Assembly: GCA_910575815.1 (NCBI GenBank)
Contig: CAJTFN010000014.1
Location: 62,001 to 126,000, forward strand
Reading direction: 5' to 3'
Origin: Oscillospiraceae bacterium
GTDB taxonomy: Bacteria > Bacillota > Clostridia > Oscillospirales > Oscillospiraceae
DNA length: 64,000 bases
This document shows, in pieces, positions 61,155 to 64,000 of this stretch. The position numbers and the translations under genes were made by a program. Position 1 is the stretch's first letter, and every line of letters starts with the position of its first letter. The notes under the pieces were generated by a model. It was not told where the DNA came from, made no database searches, and worked only from the letters and a program-made list of their open reading frames with translations.

Positions 61155-61757
61155 ATGGCAAGGAATATGCAGCCGATTGCCAAGCGCTGCAAGGCTTTGG
61201 GCATCTCTCCCGCGGTCATGGGTTACGCCAAGAAGGAGACCAACCGGAATCCCGGCGGCCAGATGCGGAAGAAGAAGAGCGAGTATGGCATTCAGCTGAA
61301 CGAGAAGCAGAAAGTCAAGTTTATCTACGGCATTCTGGAAAAGCAGTTCCACAGCTACTATGAGGCCGCCGCCGCCGCCCCCGGCAAGACCGGCGACAAC
61401 CTGCTCGTCAACGTGGAGCGCCGTCTGGACAACGTCGTGTACCGCATGGGATTCGCCATGACCCGCCGCCAGGCCCGTCAGCTGGTGAACCACGCCCATT
61501 TCACCGTCAACGGCAAGAAGGTCGACATCCCCTCCTATCAGGTGAAGGCCGGCGATGTCATTGAGGTTGCCGAGGGCAGCCGTTCCTCCGAGGTGTTCAA
61601 GCGCCTGACCGGACAGGACGCGCCCATCTTCCTCCTGCCCGCCTGGCTGGAGCGGGAGAAGAACACCTTAAAGGGTACCGTCACCCGTCTTCCCGCCCGT
61701 GAGGATATCGACATCCCCGTGGAGGAGCACCTGATCGTTGAGCTGTACTCCAAGTAA
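61155..61757 (+). CDS. rpsD: 30S ribosomal protein S4
   Basis: A 200-residue S4 with the S4 RNA-binding domain ([20 protein letters not shown], then [19 protein letters not shown]). It lacks the N-terminal zinc cysteines. Confidence 0.98.
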   Translation: MARNMQPIAKRCKALGISPAVMGYAKKETNRNPGGQMRKKKSEYGIQLNEKQKVKFIYGILEKQFHSYYEAAAAAPGKTGDNLLVNVERRLDNVVYRMGFAMTRRQARQLVNHAHFTVNGKKVDIPSYQVKAGDVIEVAEGSRSSEVFKRLTGQDAPIFLLPAWLEREKNTLKGTVTRLPAREDIDIPVEEHLIVELYSK

Positions 61758-61838
61758 TTGGGGGATACCCTCGACCATGACGGGAATCAGAGGCGGCGGG
61801 AAGCGCCGCCGCGTTGAGAAGATGAAGGAGGGTACTGC

Positions 61839-62783
61839 GTGATTGACAAGCCCCAGATTGAATGTATCGAGACACCGGGAGACGCGGCCTATGGTAAGTA
61901 TGTCGTAGAACCGCTGGAGCGCGGCTTTGGCACCACCCTAGGCAACGCCCTGCGCCGCGTGATGCTCTCTTCCCTGCCCGGAACCGCGCCAACCACCATC
62001 AAGATTGCCGGCGTGCAGCATGAGTTTTCCACCATCCACGGCGTGAAGGAGGATGTGACGGAGATCGTGCTGAACGTGAAGGGGCTTTTGACGAAGCTCC
62101 ACAGCGAAACCGTGAAGACGGTTTATATCGAGGCGGTGGGCCCTTGTGTGGTGACGGCGGGCGATATTAAGGCCGACGGCGAGGTAGAGGTGTTGAACCC
62201 CGAATTGCATATTGCCACGCTGGATAATGGGGCGGCGCTGAACATGGAGATCACTCTCTCCCATGGCAGGGGCTATGTCCCCGCCGACCACAACAAGCCC
62301 CAGCAAAACGTGATCGGTACCATTGGAGTGGACTCCATTTACACCCCGGTGTACAAGGTCAACTATACCGTGGAGCCCACCCGCGTGGGCGCTTCCAGCG
62401 ACTTCGACAAGCTGACGCTGGAGGTCTGGACGGACGGCACGATCTCCGCCCGGGACGCCGTATCCCTGGGGGCCAAGATTCTCTGCGACCACTTTACGCT
62501 GTTCACCAACCTGAGTGAGAACGTCGGCAGCCGGCCCACCCTGGTGGAGAAGGCGGAGGCCCAGCGCGACAAGGTGCTGGAGATGACCATTGAGGAGCTG
62601 GACCTGAGCGTCCGGAGCTTTAACTGCCTCAAGCGGGCCAACATCAACACGGTGGAGGATTTGATTTCCAAGACCGAGGACGAGATGATGAAGGTCCGGA
62701 ACCTGGGACGCAAGTCCCTGGAGGAGGTCATCAACAAGCTGGCTATGATGGGCCTGCACCTGGCCGACGAGGAGAACAATTGA
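61839..62783 (+). CDS. rpoA: RNA polymerase alpha subunit
   Basis: A 314-residue alpha. The N-terminal assembly domain has [20 protein letters not shown], and the alpha-CTD has [20 protein letters not shown] and [20 protein letters not shown] for UP-element and activator contacts. GTG start at 61839 after AAGGAGGG. Confidence 0.98.
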   Translation: MIDKPQIECIETPGDAAYGKYVVEPLERGFGTTLGNALRRVMLSSLPGTAPTTIKIAGVQHEFSTIHGVKEDVTEIVLNVKGLLTKLHSETVKTVYIEAVGPCVVTAGDIKADGEVEVLNPELHIATLDNGAALNMEITLSHGRGYVPADHNKPQQNVIGTIGVDSIYTPVYKVNYTVEPTRVGASSDFDKLTLEVWTDGTISARDAVSLGAKILCDHFTLFTNLSENVGSRPTLVEKAEAQRDKVLEMTIEELDLSVRSFNCLKRANINTVEDLISKTEDEMMKVRNLGRKSLEEVINKLAMMGLHLADEENN

Positions 62784-62844
62784 CACGCCCCTTTGGGGGC
62801 TGAGGCACACTGCCGAAAGACAAACAAGTAAGGAGGAAACCGAA

Positions 62845-63180
62845 ATGCCTCGAAAGCTTGGCAAGACCTCTGACCAGCGCAGAGCCATGCTGCGTCAGCA
62901 GGTCACGGATTTTCTGGACTATGGGAAGATGGAGACCACCGTCACCCGGGCCAAGGAGATCAAGCCTTTGGCTGAGAAGATGATTACCCTGGGCAAGAAG
63001 AGCGACCTGGCCGCTTACCGGCAGGCCATGAGCTTCATCACCCGGGAGGATGTCTGCAAGAAGCTCTTCAAAGAGATTGCGCCCACCTACGCGGAGCGCA
63101 ACGGCGGCTATACCCGCATCATCCGCACCGGCATCCGCCGGGGCGACGCTGCGGAGACCGCGGTGATCGAGCTGGTTTGA
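62845..63180 (+). CDS. rplQ: 50S ribosomal protein L17
   Basis: A 111-residue L17: [20 protein letters not shown] and [20 protein letters not shown]. Last gene of the ribosomal cluster. Confidence 0.98.
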   Translation: MPRKLGKTSDQRRAMLRQQVTDFLDYGKMETTVTRAKEIKPLAEKMITLGKKSDLAAYRQAMSFITREDVCKKLFKEIAPTYAERNGGYTRIIRTGIRRGDAAETAVIELV

Positions 63181-63190
63181 GAGCAAGCAA

Positions 63191-63230
63191 GAGCGCTTTG
63201 TCATGAGACTTCGTGACAAGGCGCTCTTTT
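63191..63230 (+). terminator. Terminator of the S10-spc-alpha operon
   Basis: GAGCGCTTTGTCA pairs with TGACAAGGCGCTC (one G-T pair), followed by TTTT, 10 nt after rplQ. Confidence 0.92.
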
Positions 63231-63312
63231 CCGCATCTAATTGCAGACCGCGTTGCCGTCGCAAAAACCCCCGCAACCAGCCAACCCGGCTGCACGCTAA
63301 AGTTTTCTTTTG

Positions 63313-63340
63313 CTTCTTTTCTTTTCCAAAAGAAAAGAAG
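63313..63340. repeat. Polypyrimidine/polypurine palindrome
   Basis: CTTCTTTTCTTTT-CC-AAAAGAAAAGAAG is a perfect 13-bp stem, preceded by an AAAGTTTTCTTTTG tract. The design recalls the hairpins in the dispersed repeats and in the spc insertion. Confidence 0.75.
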
Positions 63341-63387
63341 ATTCTCCTGCGCATACTAACCCCGACGAAATAAGGGGGAGTTGCGCG

Positions 63388-64000
63388 ATGGTGAAAAAAA
63401 TCGTCCTGATTTTCATAGCGGCAGTTCTGATCGCGCTGTGGCTGGGCGGCGGGGAGGCGGTGCCCGTGGACAGCGGGGCGGAGATTCCGGCGGGAGAAAA
63501 ATATGTGGCCCTGACCTTTGACGACGGACCCCGCCGTGGTACCACGGACCGCCTGCTGGACGGTTTGAAGGAGCGGAACGCCCGAGCTACGTTTTTCCTG
63601 ATTGGCCGCCAGATTGAGGAGCACGCCGATTTGGTGGTTCGGATGCTGGAAGAGGGGCACCAGATTGGCAACCACACCTGGAACCACCAGAAACTGGAGG
63701 GAAAGGAGGATCTGGAGTGTGAGGTCCGCCTGACGGAGAACGCCCTGGAGAAGCTGCTGGGAGGCGGGTCGTATTGGCTCCGGCCGCCTTACGGCTATAT
63801 GGGCGAGGGAACGGAGGCAAGCTTTGGCGTGCCGCTGGTGAAGTGGTCTGTGGACCCGAGGGATTGGGAGAGCCGGGACGCGGAAAAGGTGACCCAGGCG
63901 ATTCTGGGGGCCGTGAAGCCCAATAGCATTATCCTGCTGCACGACATATACCCGACGTCGGTGGATGCGGCCTTGCGGGTGGTGGACCGGCTTCAGGAGG
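63388..64000 (+). CDS. Polysaccharide deacetylase, 5' part (cut by window edge)
   Basis: The visible 204 residues have an N-terminal signal anchor (IVLIFIAAVLIALWLGGG) and a NodB domain with TFDDGP (metal Asp pair), HTWNH (metal His), RPPYGYM, DPRDW and LLHDIYPTS. It acts outside the membrane on peptidoglycan or another N-acetylated glycan. The canonical RPPYG-R arginine position is Tyr here. TAAGGGGGAG lies before the ATG. Confidence 0.92.
   Translation, partial: MVKKIVLIFIAAVLIALWLGGGEAVPVDSGAEIPAGEKYVALTFDDGPRRGTTDRLLDGLKERNARATFFLIGRQIEEHADLVVRMLEEGHQIGNHTWNHQKLEGKEDLECEVRLTENALEKLLGGGSYWLRPPYGYMGEGTEASFGVPLVKWSVDPRDWESRDAEKVTQAILGAVKPNSIILLHDIYPTSVDAALRVVDRLQE

Overview
The window looks like a chromosomal segment of a high-GC, spore-forming member of the Clostridia, most likely Oscillospiraceae (Flavonifractor/Intestinimonas/Oscillibacter-like). 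The reasons are a SpoVAF-type GerA germination protein, a Firmicutes-type S10-spc-alpha cluster with zinc-ribbon S14 and a KOW protein between map and infA, a YlxR-YlxQ-InfB operon, consensus sigma-A promoters, and a pyr operon with the PyrK/PyrD pair. The taxonomic placement is inferred from gene content only.

Layout. (1) 1-7.2 kb: a compact contractile-phage tail module of PBSX (Xkd) type: terminator-like protein, sheath, tube, chaperone, a very short protein where the tape measure belongs, LysM baseplate protein, hub, spike, gp25-like protein, baseplate J and XkdU-like protein. No fibre or lysis genes follow. It ends at a hairpin about 0.8 kb from the 3' end of a tRNA-Leu gene. (2) 7.2-15.8 kb: two small genes, three tRNA-Leu genes behind one perfect promoter, sirtuin, ArsC/Spx-like protein, YihY protein, a broken SMI1 gene, SpoVAF, a YitT transporter-like protein, a small sigma-region-4 operon, tRNA-Thr and tRNA-Tyr, and a LexA-like self-cleaving repressor. 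(3) 16-21.4 kb: proS, a DUF1624 membrane protein, a TetM-like GTPase fused to a YacP/Rae1-type NYN nuclease, and an LspA-like protein with an altered catalytic motif. (4) 21.9-32.1 kb, minus strand: pyrC-K-D, small membrane protein, pyrF, ABM protein, pyrE-B-I, then ygjP, a PurO-like protein and uvrC. (5) 32.4-36.5 kb: a thioesterase and a cad-type metal resistance set (CadC-like regulator, stand-alone HMA protein, P-type ATPase). (6) 36.5-46.3 kb, minus strand: rimP-nusA-ylxR-ylxQ-infB, rbfA-nrnA-truB, a hypothetical gene and ribF. (7) 46.7-63.2 kb: the full S10-spc-alpha cluster from rpsJ to rplQ, diverging from rimP. (8) The right edge cuts a polysaccharide deacetylase.

The least expected feature is a family of intergenic repeats of about 300-340 bp: five near full-length copies and one fragment, at about 12.3, 21.6, 24.6, 34.1 and 40.1-40.7 kb (a tail-to-tail pair). 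Each full copy holds a polypyrimidine/polypurine hairpin followed by a palindrome and a mirror-image copy of the polypurine arm. Copies sit inside or at the ends of operons, and one supplies the stop codon and last dozen residues of UvrC. A structurally similar but distinct element interrupts the spc operon between rpsN and rpsH.

Most housekeeping blocks are ordinary. The points most worth a second look are the repeat family, the GTPase-nuclease fusion, the tail module without a normal tape measure, the LspA-like protein, the RGG-like tails on ribosomal protein S3 and YlxQ, and the terminator-containing leader of the S10 operon.
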